A stretch of 62,669 nucleotides of DNA from a virus (IMGVR_UViG_3300023184_000123:1-62669); one strand, 5' to 3'; numbered from the stretch's first letter, positions 1 to 9,234 are shown. Numbers and translations: made by a program. Notes: generated by a model not told the origin, from the sequence alone.

Positions 1-891
1 CACATTCCAGGCACCGACAGTCATGCCAGGACGCACAATGATGTTGTCTAATTCCATCATGGCTTTGAGGTTTGCTTCTACCTTACTCCACACTGTGCCA
101 GCACGTATTAGTTCAGCACGAGCTCCGATTTCGTCAATACTGGGCCATACTTCGATTTTGCCCGACTCCCATTGGCGCCAATAATCCAATACATTCTTGC
201 CACCATATGTTAACGTACTGGCATTTGTGTTATAACTGATGCGAACATCAAACCGCTTGTGTTCAACCAGCATATCAAGTATTTGCCAATGCTCGGGCAT
301 CATTAGTGGTTCACCGCCTGCAAAATATATTTTCTCCACGTGGTTTACTTGTTCTTTTAAGAAATCAAAGTTAGTCAAATCATCAACGCTGGCAATATTC
401 CAAACTTTATCTTGCTCATCTATCCACTTTAGTTTTTTGGCATCAGGCACCCATGTTGAACTGTAGCGTGGCCCACAACTGCGACATTTAAAATTACAAA
501 GATTACTGAAACGAAAATCCCAGTATTTCAACTCCATTGTGTCGCATGTGCCGTCGGGCTGGGTGATTTTTGGAATTTCTTTTAATACATCTGGAAAGTC
601 TCTAGCATGATGCACACGCCCACTTTCACCAGTTACACGTTCTTGATCAAAACATTTGTTGCAAATTGCCGGTTCAACACCATTGATCATGTCCTTACGA
701 ACAGACTTCATGTTATCGCTGTTCCAAATTTCTTCGATGGATTGCGTATTTAAATCACCAGCAAAATAATTGTGTGTACTGGTCAAACAACAGGGTATCA
801 CCATGCCGCTTGGCTCAAACGCAAGATGCATCCATGGCACAGCACATACCGTTTTTCTAAATTCGCTTATGTTTTTAATTTTGATTGGCAT
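1..891 (-). CDS. Radical SAM/SPASM-type protein, 3' end outside window
   Basis: The frame opens with ATG at 891 and runs off the left edge, so the C-terminus is missing. The N-terminal part has a SPASM-like cysteine set (CAVPW...IPCC, then CNKCFDQE). It is followed by the radical SAM cluster CNFKCRSC and the glycine-rich YFAGGEPLMM, which in this superfamily bind the 4Fe-4S cluster and S-adenosylmethionine. The same order is seen in the paralogues at 18705, 23399 and 25657. The substrate is unknown. The start overlaps the stop of the gene at 875 by 17 bases, suggesting translational coupling. Confidence 0.9.
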   Translation of the reverse strand, partial: MPIKIKNISEFRKTVCAVPWMHLAFEPSGMVIPCCLTSTHNYFAGDLNTQSIEEIWNSDNMKSVRKDMINGVEPAICNKCFDQERVTGESGRVHHARDFPDVLKEIPKITQPDGTCDTMELKYWDFRFSNLCNFKCRSCGPRYSSTWVPDAKKLKWIDEQDKVWNIASVDDLTNFDFLKEQVNHVEKIYFAGGEPLMMPEHWQILDMLVEHKRFDVRISYNTNASTLTYGGKNVLDYWRQWESGKIEVWPSIDEIGARAELIRAGTVWSKVEANLKAMMELDNIIVRPGMTVGAWNV

Positions 892-2014
892 TGTTGTCCT
901 GTGCATATAGTATTTTACTTATGTCGCTGTGTAAGGTGTCTTGAAAATTCCTGCATCGCTCTATGAAGGTACGATGATTATGTTCGAATATGGGATACAG
1001 CTCTTTCATAACTTCATGCAGGTCTTCTCGATTTATAAAATCTAAACTGGCCTGTATCGCTAGTTCAATTCGACGTTCGTTATCAGACTCAAGATCGTAA
1101 CTTTCATCAATGTATCCGCTAAAAGTTTGATAACCCATGTCTCTAAGATATTGCAAACTGTACTGACCGTTTATTAGCACAAATGGTTGAAAATATTTTA
1201 TGGGTTTGTATGTTTTTTCGCTAAAGAATACATGACTGACAAATGTTTCACTCACAATGTGCAAATAGCTGTGATAAAACTTATCTTCAAATTTGTCTAT
1301 AATTATTGGATAGTCTAATGTATCTTGGTAATCCAAGGTGGTTGACACTCTTAAAGTCACGCAAGGATCTAAGTTTCCCCATTTTATTCTATAATTGGGA
1401 TAATATTCTGTAAATTTATCAAATGATGCTTTTCTATAATTAGATCGAATGGAATATTCTGCATTAACAAAACTTAAAAGTCCGTGTTCTCGATATGGGT
1501 ACAATGCTGTTACTACTGCAAACCTATGGGGGTGACATATCCTATTGAGAGAAATAAATTTATAAGGCCTGTGGCTATCCTTGAAAATATGTCCTCTACC
1601 TAAACTCTGTTCTTTTATGACATTACTGCTAAAACTAGATGGCTCCCAAGAATTAAAATATACTGATTTATAATGTGTAGACAATGTTGCATTACCTGTT
1701 ACAAAAATAATCTTGTTATCGTCTATCTTATTAAAAGTTTGTAAATATTTTATTATGTTATTGTATAGATTCCAGCTGTAACCTTCCCCATGATGCAACA
1801 TTGCTACTATACAATTGCCATGTTGCATCTCATGCAAGATCACATTTGGTATCCTTATATCCTGTACATGCGGAAAACCCGATGAGATACAAATGGGATA
1901 GAGGAATTTTGAGTTAGGAACTTGATTTACTATTTTAAATATTGATGACTCTAAGATTTCATTTTGAAAGTTATTAGAGTCATCAATGTACAATAATATT
2001 GGCGTTAAGTCCAT
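875..2014 (-). CDS. Glycosyltransferase-like protein (C-terminal EKTYKP motif)
   Basis: This is a 379-residue soluble protein without signal peptide. Its C-terminal half contains SEKTYKPIKYFQPFVL, then a glycine-rich turn and GYIDESYD, resembling the conserved C-terminal part of GT10/fucosyltransferase-like viral glycosyltransferases. The protein at 50989-52173 shares this layout (TEKTLNS...FPVLIS...DHSYD), so the two are paralogues. Donor and acceptor sugars cannot be inferred. The assignment rests on motif resemblance only. Confidence 0.55.
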   Translation of the reverse strand: MDLTPILLYIDDSNNFQNEILESSIFKIVNQVPNSKFLYPICISSGFPHVQDIRIPNVILHEMQHGNCIVAMLHHGEGYSWNLYNNIIKYLQTFNKIDDNKIIFVTGNATLSTHYKSVYFNSWEPSSFSSNVIKEQSLGRGHIFKDSHRPYKFISLNRICHPHRFAVVTALYPYREHGLLSFVNAEYSIRSNYRKASFDKFTEYYPNYRIKWGNLDPCVTLRVSTTLDYQDTLDYPIIIDKFEDKFYHSYLHIVSETFVSHVFFSEKTYKPIKYFQPFVLINGQYSLQYLRDMGYQTFSGYIDESYDLESDNERRIELAIQASLDFINREDLHEVMKELYPIFEHNHRTFIERCRNFQDTLHSDISKILYAQDNNANQN

Positions 2015-2850
2015 AGGCTATCTCTAGCCTTGATAAGACGAATCATCATGGCTTCGTCTTCTGCTTCATACGCTGATTCAATTTCCTGTAGCAGTGCATG
2101 AGACTTATCGCTCATGGCTTCAAGTTCGGGACTCTTCTCACCGCTGAAACGTAGCTTGCCGCCATTGGCTATTCTGCTGGCTTCACAGTACTCGGTCCAG
2201 CCACTGGCATCATATGGATCAGGCCGATTTGGATAGGTCACAGTCCACCATGTGTAAAGTTCTTTTATTTCTCGGGCACGTTCTGCTTGGCCAGTAGGCT
2301 TGCCGTGGTTGGGATCAGTTTCTTCCACACCCCAGTCCGAACCCATGGTCAATGTCATTGCCCAGTCAAGATGATCTAGGCCTGCTTGTGGCGAACGCCA
2401 TGTTCTCCAACGCCACCATCCACTGGCCCAGAATGGAGGATCGTATTTGGCTCTTGCATCTTTGTCTCCCCAAGCAATGTGACTCCATGCGGATTCTATT
2501 TCGACAAAATCCACCAACTCATTGAAAAGGCAAGGAAGGAAACGGTTGCCAACATCCTGCCACTGTCCCGGTTTGATATCTCTGGGATGAGCAGTAAGAC
2601 TATGAGTGCGACTAACCCAACGGTTATTAATATAGTACTTGATATCATATAATTTCCTTACGGGCCATGTTACAAAATCTTGGATATGTCCCAGTGCTTC
2701 TTCCGCTAACCAGTAACGAAAGTTGTGTTTCATTTGAGCGGCTGTGTTCCAGTCGTCCCATTCTTCGGCTGTGCCGGCACTGAGTTTTTTAGTGCCGCGA
2801 ATCCAGTCTGCAAAAGGAGTACAACTCCAATAGTTAGTGTGCTGTGCCAT
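2005..2850 (-). CDS. Conserved tryptophan-rich phage protein, function unknown
   Basis: This 281-residue protein is unusually rich in tryptophan, including WASGWWRWRTWRSPQ near residue 165, and in charged residues. It has no signal peptide or membrane segment. The tail has alternating acidic and hydrophobic residues and could form a helix. It overlaps the downstream gene by 10 bases and has no nearby promoter downstream, so it is probably co-transcribed with the genes at 875 and 1. I recognise no enzymatic motif. Confidence 0.75.
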   Translation of the reverse strand: MAQHTNYWSCTPFADWIRGTKKLSAGTAEEWDDWNTAAQMKHNFRYWLAEEALGHIQDFVTWPVRKLYDIKYYINNRWVSRTHSLTAHPRDIKPGQWQDVGNRFLPCLFNELVDFVEIESAWSHIAWGDKDARAKYDPPFWASGWWRWRTWRSPQAGLDHLDWAMTLTMGSDWGVEETDPNHGKPTGQAERAREIKELYTWWTVTYPNRPDPYDASGWTEYCEASRIANGGKLRFSGEKSPELEAMSDKSHALLQEIESAYEAEDEAMMIRLIKARDSLWT

Positions 2851-2982
2851 CTTGTATCTTATTCATTGAATGTATGCTGTTTAACGGCGCTGTGTACACC
2901 GCAAACTGTGTTGCCTCATGCAGGTTGGAGAAATACCGTGTTGTCAAAGTACCTCCCACCATATAATACCTAACTTCCCACA

Positions 2983-3672
2983 TTATTTCCTATCCCCGAA
3001 CAAGTGCAACAAGTTGATAAACAAGTTGATAAAGTCCATGTAAAGAGTTAAGGCACCTCGAATCTCCACAGCATCGTTGGTATCGTAACTGACTTCTTCT
3101 CGAATCTTTTGTGTGTCGTATGCGGTCAATCCTAGGAATATGATAATTGCTAGAGCAGAGATCACCATCTGCATTACCGTTGAACCAATAAAGATATTCA
3201 CAATACTGGCAATCACAATAGCAATTAGTCCCACAAACATGAACTTGCCTAGACTATCAAGACTCTGTTTGGTAAAATAACCATACCCACTCATTACCGC
3301 AAACAATACGGCTGCACCCATAAATGCTGACACAATTGATCCCATGGTGAACACAGCAAAGATGGTGGCAAAACTCAGTCCCATCAGTGCCGCAAAGCCA
3401 TGCAAGCATAACTGTGCCACGCCTTTACTAGGATTAGTGGCCAATACCATACTGACTCCAAAGATTGCCGCTAGCGGAGCAAATATCACAATCCACTTTA
3501 GCACACCGGTAAAAAAGAATTCCAGCAACTCCGGGCTGGTGCCCACAAAGTAACTGACCACCATGGACATAACAACAGCCAAACTCATGTGCCCATACAC
3601 ACGTGCCATTGCTGAGTTGATTTCGCTGGCAGAACGATATGACATTCCACCTGTATAAGTTGTTCCAAACAT
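2983..3672 (-). CDS. Bax inhibitor-1 family membrane protein
   Basis: The 229-residue protein has about seven hydrophobic segments and the BI-1/YccA-type C-terminus (LTAYDTQKIRE, with an acidic residue inside the last hydrophobic region). Family members are inner-membrane proteins; YccA inhibits the FtsH protease, and phage versions have been proposed to modulate host membrane proteolysis. The start at 3672 is preceded by an AAAGGAG ribosome-binding site. An upstream in-frame extension to 3720 overlaps the previous gene and is less likely. One base separates it from the MazG-like gene. Confidence 0.9.
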   Translation of the reverse strand: MFGTTYTGGMSYRSASEINSAMARVYGHMSLAVVMSMVVSYFVGTSPELLEFFFTGVLKWIVIFAPLAAIFGVSMVLATNPSKGVAQLCLHGFAALMGLSFATIFAVFTMGSIVSAFMGAAVLFAVMSGYGYFTKQSLDSLGKFMFVGLIAIVIASIVNIFIGSTVMQMVISALAIIIFLGLTAYDTQKIREEVSYDTNDAVEIRGALTLYMDFINLFINLLHLFGDRK

Positions 3673-3673
3673 T

Positions 3674-4042
3674 TTATTCTCCTTTAATAAATTGCGCCAA
3701 TTCAGGCGACTTCCAACCAACGGGTTTCAAAACTTTACCATCTTCACGTTTACGTACTTTGCCAGTTGCATGATCAATCTTGGCAAAGTTTGTCTGCATT
3801 ACTTCTTTCCACGCACCTTCAGCATCTGCACCCATGCTATGGACAGCACCAATAGTAACAACTAATATATCAATCAGTGCATCTAATTGCTCTACCCGAT
3901 CATCGGATAAAGTGGCTTCTAACAATTCTTGATGTTCTTCACTGATAAGTTTAACATACATTGCATACTGTAGTTCATTAAATGAGTCTACAGTTTGATC
4001 GCAAGCCCGCATAAATTTTTCTTGATCTCTAAACGGATTCAT
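3674..4042 (-). CDS. MazG-like / PRA-PH superfamily nucleotide pyrophosphohydrolase
   Basis: The 122-residue all-alpha protein has the metal-binding signature of the MazG/HisE/dUTPase-2 superfamily: ISEEHQELLEA around residues 34-44 and DALIDILVV about 20 residues later. These enzymes hydrolyse NTPs or dNTPs to monophosphates, and phage copies are thought to adjust nucleotide pools or ppGpp signalling. It is a single-domain form. It sits in a tight operon with the BI-1-like and ligase genes. Confidence 0.8.
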   Translation of the reverse strand: MNPFRDQEKFMRACDQTVDSFNELQYAMYVKLISEEHQELLEATLSDDRVEQLDALIDILVVTIGAVHSMGADAEGAWKEVMQTNFAKIDHATGKVRKREDGKVLKPVGWKSPELAQFIKGE

Positions 4043-4043
4043 A

Positions 4044-4241
4044 TTAAGCCATCCTATCTACATTTTGTCCCGGGCGATTTAGTTGCCGGTTAATTTCCAT
4101 GCGTCTGGCTTCGTTGGCTTTGAGATCTTCTCGAACTCTTAGTTCTTCAACACGCTGTGCTTCGTGTCGTTTATCTAAATTATTAATTGACATCTGTCTA
4201 TACATTTCATTATTGTATTCTGTGATTCTACTAACTGTCAT
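4044..4241 (-). CDS. Small hypothetical protein, helical and charged
   Basis: This 65-residue protein is highly charged (VEELRVREDLKANEARR) and probably forms one long helix or coiled coil. It lies between the DNA ligase gene, with a 4-base overlap, and the MazG-like gene, with a 1-base gap. That packing supports it being translated. I recognise no family. Confidence 0.65.
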   Translation of the reverse strand: MTVSRITEYNNEMYRQMSINNLDKRHEAQRVEELRVREDLKANEARRMEINRQLNRPGQNVDRMA

Positions 4242-5563
4242 AATTTTTCTCCTATTTCAAAGCCCCTGAATCTGAGGAACCTGGGGAACCGCAAACTAAA
4301 CGATCCGTCTTGATTTTGTGTGACTGCGTCTGCTCGCACTTCCACAATCTGTCCAACGACTTCACTACCTGCACTCCAAAAAGTATCACGATCATTATCA
4401 CTAAAACCACTACCCACATTGACCATAATTGATTTACCGTCGTCCACGCCCTTGCAGACCAATGCCCCAAGACGTCCGACATTTCTTCCAGTGCCTTCTT
4501 CCAGCGACTTGACCTCAAGACTAACTTCGATAAACGGCTTGAGCTTGAGCCAAGCAACACTTCTTTTACATTCATATTGTGCCTCTGGATCCTTAATCAT
4601 AATACCTTCATAACCACCTGCAACTGCTTTTTGATTAATTTCTTTAAAACGTACTTGGCCGGCTTCCGTATCTAAATCAACAAGTTCGTGCCCCACAACT
4701 GTCACGTTAGGTAACAGGTCTTTATATGTTTTATGCCAATAATAAATCATATCACTTCGAGCAGCTTGATCTTTATTCCAAAAACCTTTTTCAAAATCCT
4801 CTAAGGGTAACACATCAAACAAATTAAGAACAGCATCACCTGCTGCTACATTGTCTTTACGATGAACTTGTTTCATTAAGTCTTGAAAACTGCTGCTCAT
4901 AATCTCGCCGTCTAGTACAACATCTATATTTTTGTCAGTGCCGTGTGTTTTCACCACATTACTGAGTTGTTCTACAATGTGTGGGAAATTAGCAAGCTCT
5001 TTGCCATTGCGACTAAACATATCCACACGACCGTCACTACGTACAATAGTGATAACCCTAACGCCATCCAGTTTAACTTCGATAAGTTTCTTCCCTGCCA
5101 CTTTAGATTCATGATTTGCACTATCATGAGCAAGCTGACAACCAAAAACAGGAATAGCATAATCAGCATATTTCTTCTCCACCACTTTGTTGATTGTTTT
5201 TTCACTAACACCGCAACGCAGATCTTTGATCAGTATGCGTCGATACCATCCATTCCATTCTGCCTTGGTGGCAGATGCCATCATCTTAGCAACAGTGTCA
5301 CGGGCAAGGTTGCCGGTGAGTTCACGATTAACAAAACCAGTAATAATGAGACTAAAACTATCCCAATCCAAGCCATCACCATCTTCATCTTTTTTCTCCG
5401 GTATTTGTTTAAGTCCAAATGTTATCATAGGGTCTAATGCAAGTCGGCAACCCGCAAAGAATTCGTTATCGCCTTCTTGGGCAATAACTTCAATAATGGC
5501 TTCTTTGTTTAAACGACTTGGATGGCACTCCAAGTCCCAAATGTGGCTAGCGCAACGACTCAT
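4238..5563 (-). CDS. ATP-dependent DNA ligase
   Basis: The 441-residue protein carries the nucleotidyltransferase motifs in order: I (EVKLDGVR, with the AMP-accepting lysine near residue 164), III (VLDGEIM), IV (YEGIMIKD) and V (AWLKLKP). A C-terminal OB-fold region follows. The length and N-terminal helical domain resemble T4 gp30-type ligases, which seal nicks during replication and repair. A near-perfect sigma-70 promoter lies 33 bases upstream, so this gene probably heads the operon running down to 875. Confidence 0.95.
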   Translation of the reverse strand: MSRCASHIWDLECHPSRLNKEAIIEVIAQEGDNEFFAGCRLALDPMITFGLKQIPEKKDEDGDGLDWDSFSLIITGFVNRELTGNLARDTVAKMMASATKAEWNGWYRRILIKDLRCGVSEKTINKVVEKKYADYAIPVFGCQLAHDSANHESKVAGKKLIEVKLDGVRVITIVRSDGRVDMFSRNGKELANFPHIVEQLSNVVKTHGTDKNIDVVLDGEIMSSSFQDLMKQVHRKDNVAAGDAVLNLFDVLPLEDFEKGFWNKDQAARSDMIYYWHKTYKDLLPNVTVVGHELVDLDTEAGQVRFKEINQKAVAGGYEGIMIKDPEAQYECKRSVAWLKLKPFIEVSLEVKSLEEGTGRNVGRLGALVCKGVDDGKSIMVNVGSGFSDNDRDTFWSAGSEVVGQIVEVRADAVTQNQDGSFSLRFPRFLRFRGFEIGEKL

Positions 5564-5595
5564 TTCAACTCCGTTAATTAACTGTTTATGTATGT

Positions 5596-5624
5596 ATTAT
5601 ACAGTGTAATTATCAGTATGTCAA
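5596..5624 (-). promoter_or_regulatory. Sigma-70 promoter upstream of the DNA ligase gene
   Basis: On the minus strand TTGACA is followed after exactly 17 bases by TATAAT, both consensus. Transcription would begin close to 5588 and enter the ligase operon. Confidence 0.85.
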
Positions 5625-6341
5625 GTGTGTTGATGTCTTAAATGGCTTACCTACTTCAGCATATTCCAATTGTTTCATAATTTTGTGTTTCATTTGGCAA
5701 ACTTTTGGATGAGCATGATCGTACTCAAATGCTTTCATAAAGCGCCCCCAACCATTTGGTCTAGCACGTTTTGGAACACGACTGTCCAAATACGTGCTGA
5801 TAGCTGTGGTGTCAAAACCAAATTTATCAATCAGTTCCTGTGCTAGATTAAAAGAATGGGCTCCCATTTCGTCTCGGTGTCCATAGTACTCTTGCTCTCT
5901 GCGATCCTTGGCATAGTATGCAGTGCTTTCGTATCCAGGAATATCTTTGAAATTTCTAGCACGATATTGACGAGTATGAATGATTTCGTGAAGCACAGTG
6001 TCTGCAAAAACTGTGCAAATTCGACTCCATCTGTACTCACTGGTTTTCATAGTCAATGCATCGGGCGGACAGGCCAGTTGTATTTCAATAAATCTTTTAT
6101 TTCCTGCATTATCCAAATAGCTGTGGTAAACGCCGCCAATCCAAATTTCACCTTTGCGTACAGGTGCAAATCGACTGGTTGTTACCTTTACAGGTAACAG
6201 TGTTTTGATGTGCTTGCTCACAAGGCTGGTGAACTGACCAATGGTGAGACGTTTATCCACAATTTCGGGTTTGAGATTGTGGAGCATTGAATACAGCATA
6301 TCTCGATCCAACAAAGACCAGTTAAACGCCTTACGGGCCAC
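5613..6341 (-). CDS. Zinc metallopeptidase-like protein (HExxH)
   Basis: The 242-residue protein contains LHEIIHTRQ, a classic HExxH zinc site, and about 45 residues later GHRDEMGAHSFNLAQEL, whose glutamate could supply a third ligand. A paralogue at 13698 has VHEFRHRYQ and DELDAYSFSIAIEL in the same arrangement. There is no signal peptide, so it should act in the cytoplasm or virion. The start codon is GTG at 6341, preceded by TAGGAG and a TATAAATA box at 6362. The substrate is unknown. Confidence 0.7.
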   Translation of the reverse strand: MARKAFNWSLLDRDMLYSMLHNLKPEIVDKRLTIGQFTSLVSKHIKTLLPVKVTTSRFAPVRKGEIWIGGVYHSYLDNAGNKRFIEIQLACPPDALTMKTSEYRWSRICTVFADTVLHEIIHTRQYRARNFKDIPGYESTAYYAKDRREQEYYGHRDEMGAHSFNLAQELIDKFGFDTTAISTYLDSRVPKRARPNGWGRFMKAFEYDHAHPKVCQMKHKIMKQLEYAEVGKPFKTSTHLTY

Positions 6342-6361
6342 GGCACACTCCTATACATACG

Positions 6362-6369
6362 TATTTATA
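6362..6369 (-). promoter_or_regulatory. T4-type late promoter box TATAAATA
   Basis: The exact octamer TATAAATA lies on the minus strand 20 bases before the GTG start at 6341, with a ribosome-binding site between. This matches the late-promoter -10 sequence of T4-like phages. Confidence 0.55.
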
Positions 6370-6400
6370 GTGTACTAGGGCTTTCAGTTATATGCGCATT

Positions 6401-7021
6401 TTATGGGCGTTTTTCAATGACCTTATCAGCCAAGCCGTAAGCAACCGCTTCTGCGGCACTCAAAAACGTATCAAATTTCATAGCTTCGTACAGCTGAGCA
6501 TATGTTTTTCCAGCAGTATTATGCTTGACATACAATTCGGTTAGGCGTTCGTTGATACGTTTGGATTCTTCAAAACCACGTCTTGCGTCTTCAAACTCCA
6601 GTTCCTGTACATGCACTGTGCCACGTGTGCCCGGAGTACCAGAACTAACACGGTGGATCATGGTGCGTGATTCAGGCAACACAAACCGCTTGCCAGCCGC
6701 ACCCGCTTGTGACAAGAAACTGCCCATGCTGCATGCTTGACCCATGACATAGGTTGCTACATCTGGTCGAATAAACTGCATGGTATCGTAGATAGCTAGT
6801 CCTGCTGTAACACTACCACCTGGGCTATTGATAAACAAATTGATGTCTTCATTTCCTTGACTTTCCAAAAACAGCAACTGGGCAACCAACAAACTTGACG
6901 TGTGTTCGTTAACATCAGTGTCCAACATGATCACACGGTCTTTGAGCAAACGACTATAAATGTCATAAGCTCGTTCACCCTTGGGCTCACTTTCAATAAC
7001 CATTGGTACCAAATTTGGCAT
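6401..7021 (-). CDS. clpP: ClpP-type ATP-dependent protease proteolytic subunit
   Basis: The 206-residue protein is full length for ClpP. It shows the nucleophile context GQACSMGSF (Ser98), the histidine in MIHRVSSG (His123), an aspartate in the [11 protein letters not shown] segment, and the [10 protein letters not shown] oxyanion strand. ClpP forms tetradecamers fed by ClpX or ClpA; the phage subunit could replace or mix with the host enzyme. No Clp ATPase is visible in this window. The tmRNA at 62 kb would also deliver tagged proteins to such a protease. Confidence 0.95.
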   Translation of the reverse strand: MPNLVPMVIESEPKGERAYDIYSRLLKDRVIMLDTDVNEHTSSLLVAQLLFLESQGNEDINLFINSPGGSVTAGLAIYDTMQFIRPDVATYVMGQACSMGSFLSQAGAAGKRFVLPESRTMIHRVSSGTPGTRGTVHVQELEFEDARRGFEESKRINERLTELYVKHNTAGKTYAQLYEAMKFDTFLSAAEAVAYGLADKVIEKRP

Positions 7022-7022
7022 T

Positions 7023-7448
7023 TTATTCCTTATGTCCTAGTAGTTTTATCATTGTGCGTACATGAACGCGATCTTTTTCTTTTTCATCTTCAGGTAACTC
7101 GTCATAAGGTACATGCTGTGCCGCATTGTAATCGGCCATAGGATTACGTTCCATCCACTTGATATGAATATACTCTGAGGCCTTTTCAATATCACGAGGA
7201 AATTTTTTCACAGCATGTTCCGCAGCCTGCCCAGCCGCAAGATTTTCTTTTTGCCAATCTGGATGTAGTTTGTTAAAAGGTACATTAATGTCACCTTCAG
7301 TGCCGTCGCTATTTTTCTTAATACGGGGCTTAGTTCCACTTGGATCAAAATTCCTACGCCATTCCTCGTGAGCCATGCTAGCAAATTGTTGTACAGCATT
7401 CTCTGCTAGCATAGCAGTTTCGACAATATTAATAAACTCTTTGATCAT
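7023..7448 (-). CDS. RyR-domain-like small protein
   Basis: The 141-residue protein contains HEEWRRNF near residue 28 and [19 protein letters not shown] near the C-terminus. This pattern is typical of the RyR domain, found in ryanodine receptors and also in many phage and bacterial proteins. The bacterial role is not known. It is one base from ClpP and overlaps the lipoprotein gene by 4 bases. Confidence 0.6.
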   Translation of the reverse strand: MIKEFINIVETAMLAENAVQQFASMAHEEWRRNFDPSGTKPRIKKNSDGTEGDINVPFNKLHPDWQKENLAAGQAAEHAVKKFPRDIEKASEYIHIKWMERNPMADYNAAQHVPYDELPEDEKEKDRVHVRTMIKLLGHKE

Positions 7449-8017
7449 TGCTTGTCCAGCTCTTTGAATGCTTCAGATGAACGTGTGTTTTCGTTTTGTT
7501 CACGAACATTTCGTTCCTTGGCTCGACGCAGCACGTTTGCATCACCGGTGGGCAGTGCCACCAGCACAAATGCTGTGTACTTGTTGCCTGAACGAACCAC
7601 AACTGGATTCTCGTCTACGTTCTTGGCACCGTATGTTTCAACCCCAGTCACATCCACAGCATTACAACTGGTCTTGGTGGCCTTTTCAATTCTGCTGGAC
7701 TGTGTTGAGCCAGTTTCAAATTGCTTGGTGTTTGAACTCACTGTGCCGCCTGCACTGTAACAGATCTCTGTCAAGGCATTGGTACGAGCCAAATGCACAG
7801 CCATGTTGTAGCTTTCAGAAGTACCTTCTGCAGCTGCAAAAACAGCACTGTCGCTGGTGGGCAACTTGCCCATGAAACTTGGACGGCGCTTCAATGCCTG
7901 GTCAATGGATTTTTCTTTATACTCGCGTTCGTTTTCCACACGCTTTTGATAAACATCAGTTGTGCCGCATGCTGTCAAAAGAGCAACAATGGGTAAAAGT
8001 GTTAGAATTTTTTTCAT
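7445..8017 (-). CDS. LPP20-like lipoprotein
   Basis: The N-terminus is a lipoprotein signal peptide with a lipobox (LLTACG; modified cysteine at residue 17). The rest of the 190-residue protein resembles LPP20-family lipoproteins, with AVHLARTNALTEIC and a C-terminal region rich in charged residues. It should be anchored in a host membrane on the periplasmic side. It follows the entericidin-like gene by one base, in a cluster of envelope genes driven by the promoter at 8308. Confidence 0.75.
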   Translation of the reverse strand: MKKILTLLPIVALLTACGTTDVYQKRVENEREYKEKSIDQALKRRPSFMGKLPTSDSAVFAAAEGTSESYNMAVHLARTNALTEICYSAGGTVSSNTKQFETGSTQSSRIEKATKTSCNAVDVTGVETYGAKNVDENPVVVRSGNKYTAFVLVALPTGDANVLRRAKERNVREQNENTRSSEAFKELDKQ

Positions 8018-8018
8018 C

Positions 8019-8147
8019 TCAGTTTCCTACTTTCTTAATATATTGACCTGCTTTGTTTAAATCCTGTCCCGCACCTTCTACAGCACCACCAATGGTGCCG
8101 CATGCGGTTAGGGTCATAACTACCAAACTCAAAATTATCATTTTCAT
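8019..8147 (-). CDS. Entericidin-like small lipoprotein
   Basis: This 42-residue peptide has a hydrophobic signal segment, the lipobox LTACG and a tail (GAVEGAGQDLNKAGQYIKK) very similar to the entericidin EcnA/EcnB pattern (GxGxDxxxAGxxI). Entericidins are an antidote/toxin lipoprotein pair of enterobacteria; which role applies here is unknown. Its ATG overlaps the stop of the upstream membrane peptide gene (ATGA). Confidence 0.75.
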   Translation of the reverse strand: MKMIILSLVVMTLTACGTIGGAVEGAGQDLNKAGQYIKKVGN

Positions 8148-8272
8148 TTTGCCATCTCCTGACTGTGTGTTTTAACTGTGTCTATGCCGTTGTCCAACAT
8201 TCTAGCAATACCGGAAAATCCAACAGTTGCCAAAATTAGTCCAAAGACAGTGCCTAAAATAAATGCCTTCAT
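8144..8272 (-). CDS. Small single-span membrane peptide
   Basis: This 42-residue ORF has one clear transmembrane helix (FILGTVFGLILATVGFSG) and a short polar tail. It is the first gene after the sigma-70 promoter at 8308 and overlaps the entericidin-like gene by four bases. It could be a lysis or envelope accessory peptide, but nothing in the sequence fixes a function. Confidence 0.65.
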   Translation of the reverse strand: MKAFILGTVFGLILATVGFSGIARMLDNGIDTVKTHSQEMAK

Positions 8273-8307
8273 AAAGTTGCCTTTCTATGTGTGTTAAACA
8301 TGTTAGT

Positions 8308-8336
8308 ATTATAGCGCATCAACTGTCCAGTGTCAA
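8308..8336 (-). promoter_or_regulatory. Sigma-70 promoter for the small-lipoprotein operon
   Basis: Consensus TTGACA and TATAAT are separated by 17 bases on the minus strand. The first start codon is 36 bases downstream of the -10 box. Confidence 0.85.
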
Positions 8337-8352
8337 CAACGAATTTCACCAA

Positions 8353-8766
8353 TTAACTGGTATGATACTTGCAATTAACATTGGATTCACTTTTGAAAGT
8401 TCCACCAATATCCAAAAGAAGATTCTTCCTAGCACGTTCTCTTGCATAGTAGCAAAGACTGTCTTGCTGTTCTAGCCCAACTTCAGATTCTGTCAATTTG
8501 TAAGTTTTGCCATCGATATCAATTTCAAATTCCACAGTACACAAGTTCCTAGGGCCGTCCTTGCCTTTGACTTTGATTAGATTTTTAATTGGACTCACCG
8601 TGTGTTCAGTAACCAAATTGCTTGTGGTATTCACTTTGCAGCCATCCGGACCTTCGGGTATTGCCGCAACTTCCACAATAACTTCTTTGATTTGAACAAT
8701 CACCTGTGGAGGTGCTTGATCACATGCCGACAACAGTAAGGCCAAACATATAATTGAATACCGCAT
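8353..8766 (-). CDS. Lipoprotein of unknown function
   Basis: The 137-residue protein begins with a lipoprotein signal peptide (LALLLSAC, modified cysteine at residue 15) followed by a proline-rich linker. Four more cysteines in the mature part could form disulfides in the periplasm. It ends just upstream of the promoter at 8308, so it belongs to a separate transcript from the smaller lipoproteins. Confidence 0.7.
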   Translation of the reverse strand: MRYSIICLALLLSACDQAPPQVIVQIKEVIVEVAAIPEGPDGCKVNTTSNLVTEHTVSPIKNLIKVKGKDGPRNLCTVEFEIDIDGKTYKLTESEVGLEQQDSLCYYARERARKNLLLDIGGTFKSESNVNCKYHTS

Positions 8767-8808
8767 ATCAACTTTCTATCAAGTTACAATAGTGTTAGTA
8801 TACTTGAA

Positions 8809-9234
8809 TTATTTGTATTTGTCATCCAGTGTGACACTCGAAAGAGCAGCAATGGTTTGGAACTTTTCCCAAGCCAATTTGGCAGTGGGATTGGCCTCCA
8901 ATTCACTATTGGGCAACACTGCTTCCAACCAAATTTCAGGCCGGCGTTGCGGTCGAGCACCAAATTTACGAGGTTGATGCATCTTGCCATCTTCGTACAG
9001 CATACAGCTCACACTGCGGAATTTGTCCTCATCGTCTTTGCTGTGGAAATCATAATTGCTCCATTCGGGATTACTCAGTCCTCCTAGGCAGTAACCCGTC
9101 CAAATTCCTGTCCACTGCACATCATCCCGTGGATCAAAATCTGTACGAGTGATCAATACCAACACATCATCCATGCTCACACGGCCTTCCACAATGTCCA
9201 ATACACAACGGCTGTAGCTTAGTCCAATTTTCAT
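8809..9234 (-). CDS. Conserved hypothetical protein with RPEIW motif
   Basis: The 141-residue protein has no signal or membrane segment. Its motif ARPQRRPEIWLEAV resembles ANPQRFPEIWAFES in the protein at 10073-10387, so the two appear distantly related. It lies 10 bases from the SGNH-like gene in the same operon. Function unknown. Confidence 0.7.
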   Translation of the reverse strand: MKIGLSYSRCVLDIVEGRVSMDDVLVLITRTDFDPRDDVQWTGIWTGYCLGGLSNPEWSNYDFHSKDDEDKFRSVSCMLYEDGKMHQPRKFGARPQRRPEIWLEAVLPNSELEANPTAKLAWEKFQTIAALSSVTLDDKYK

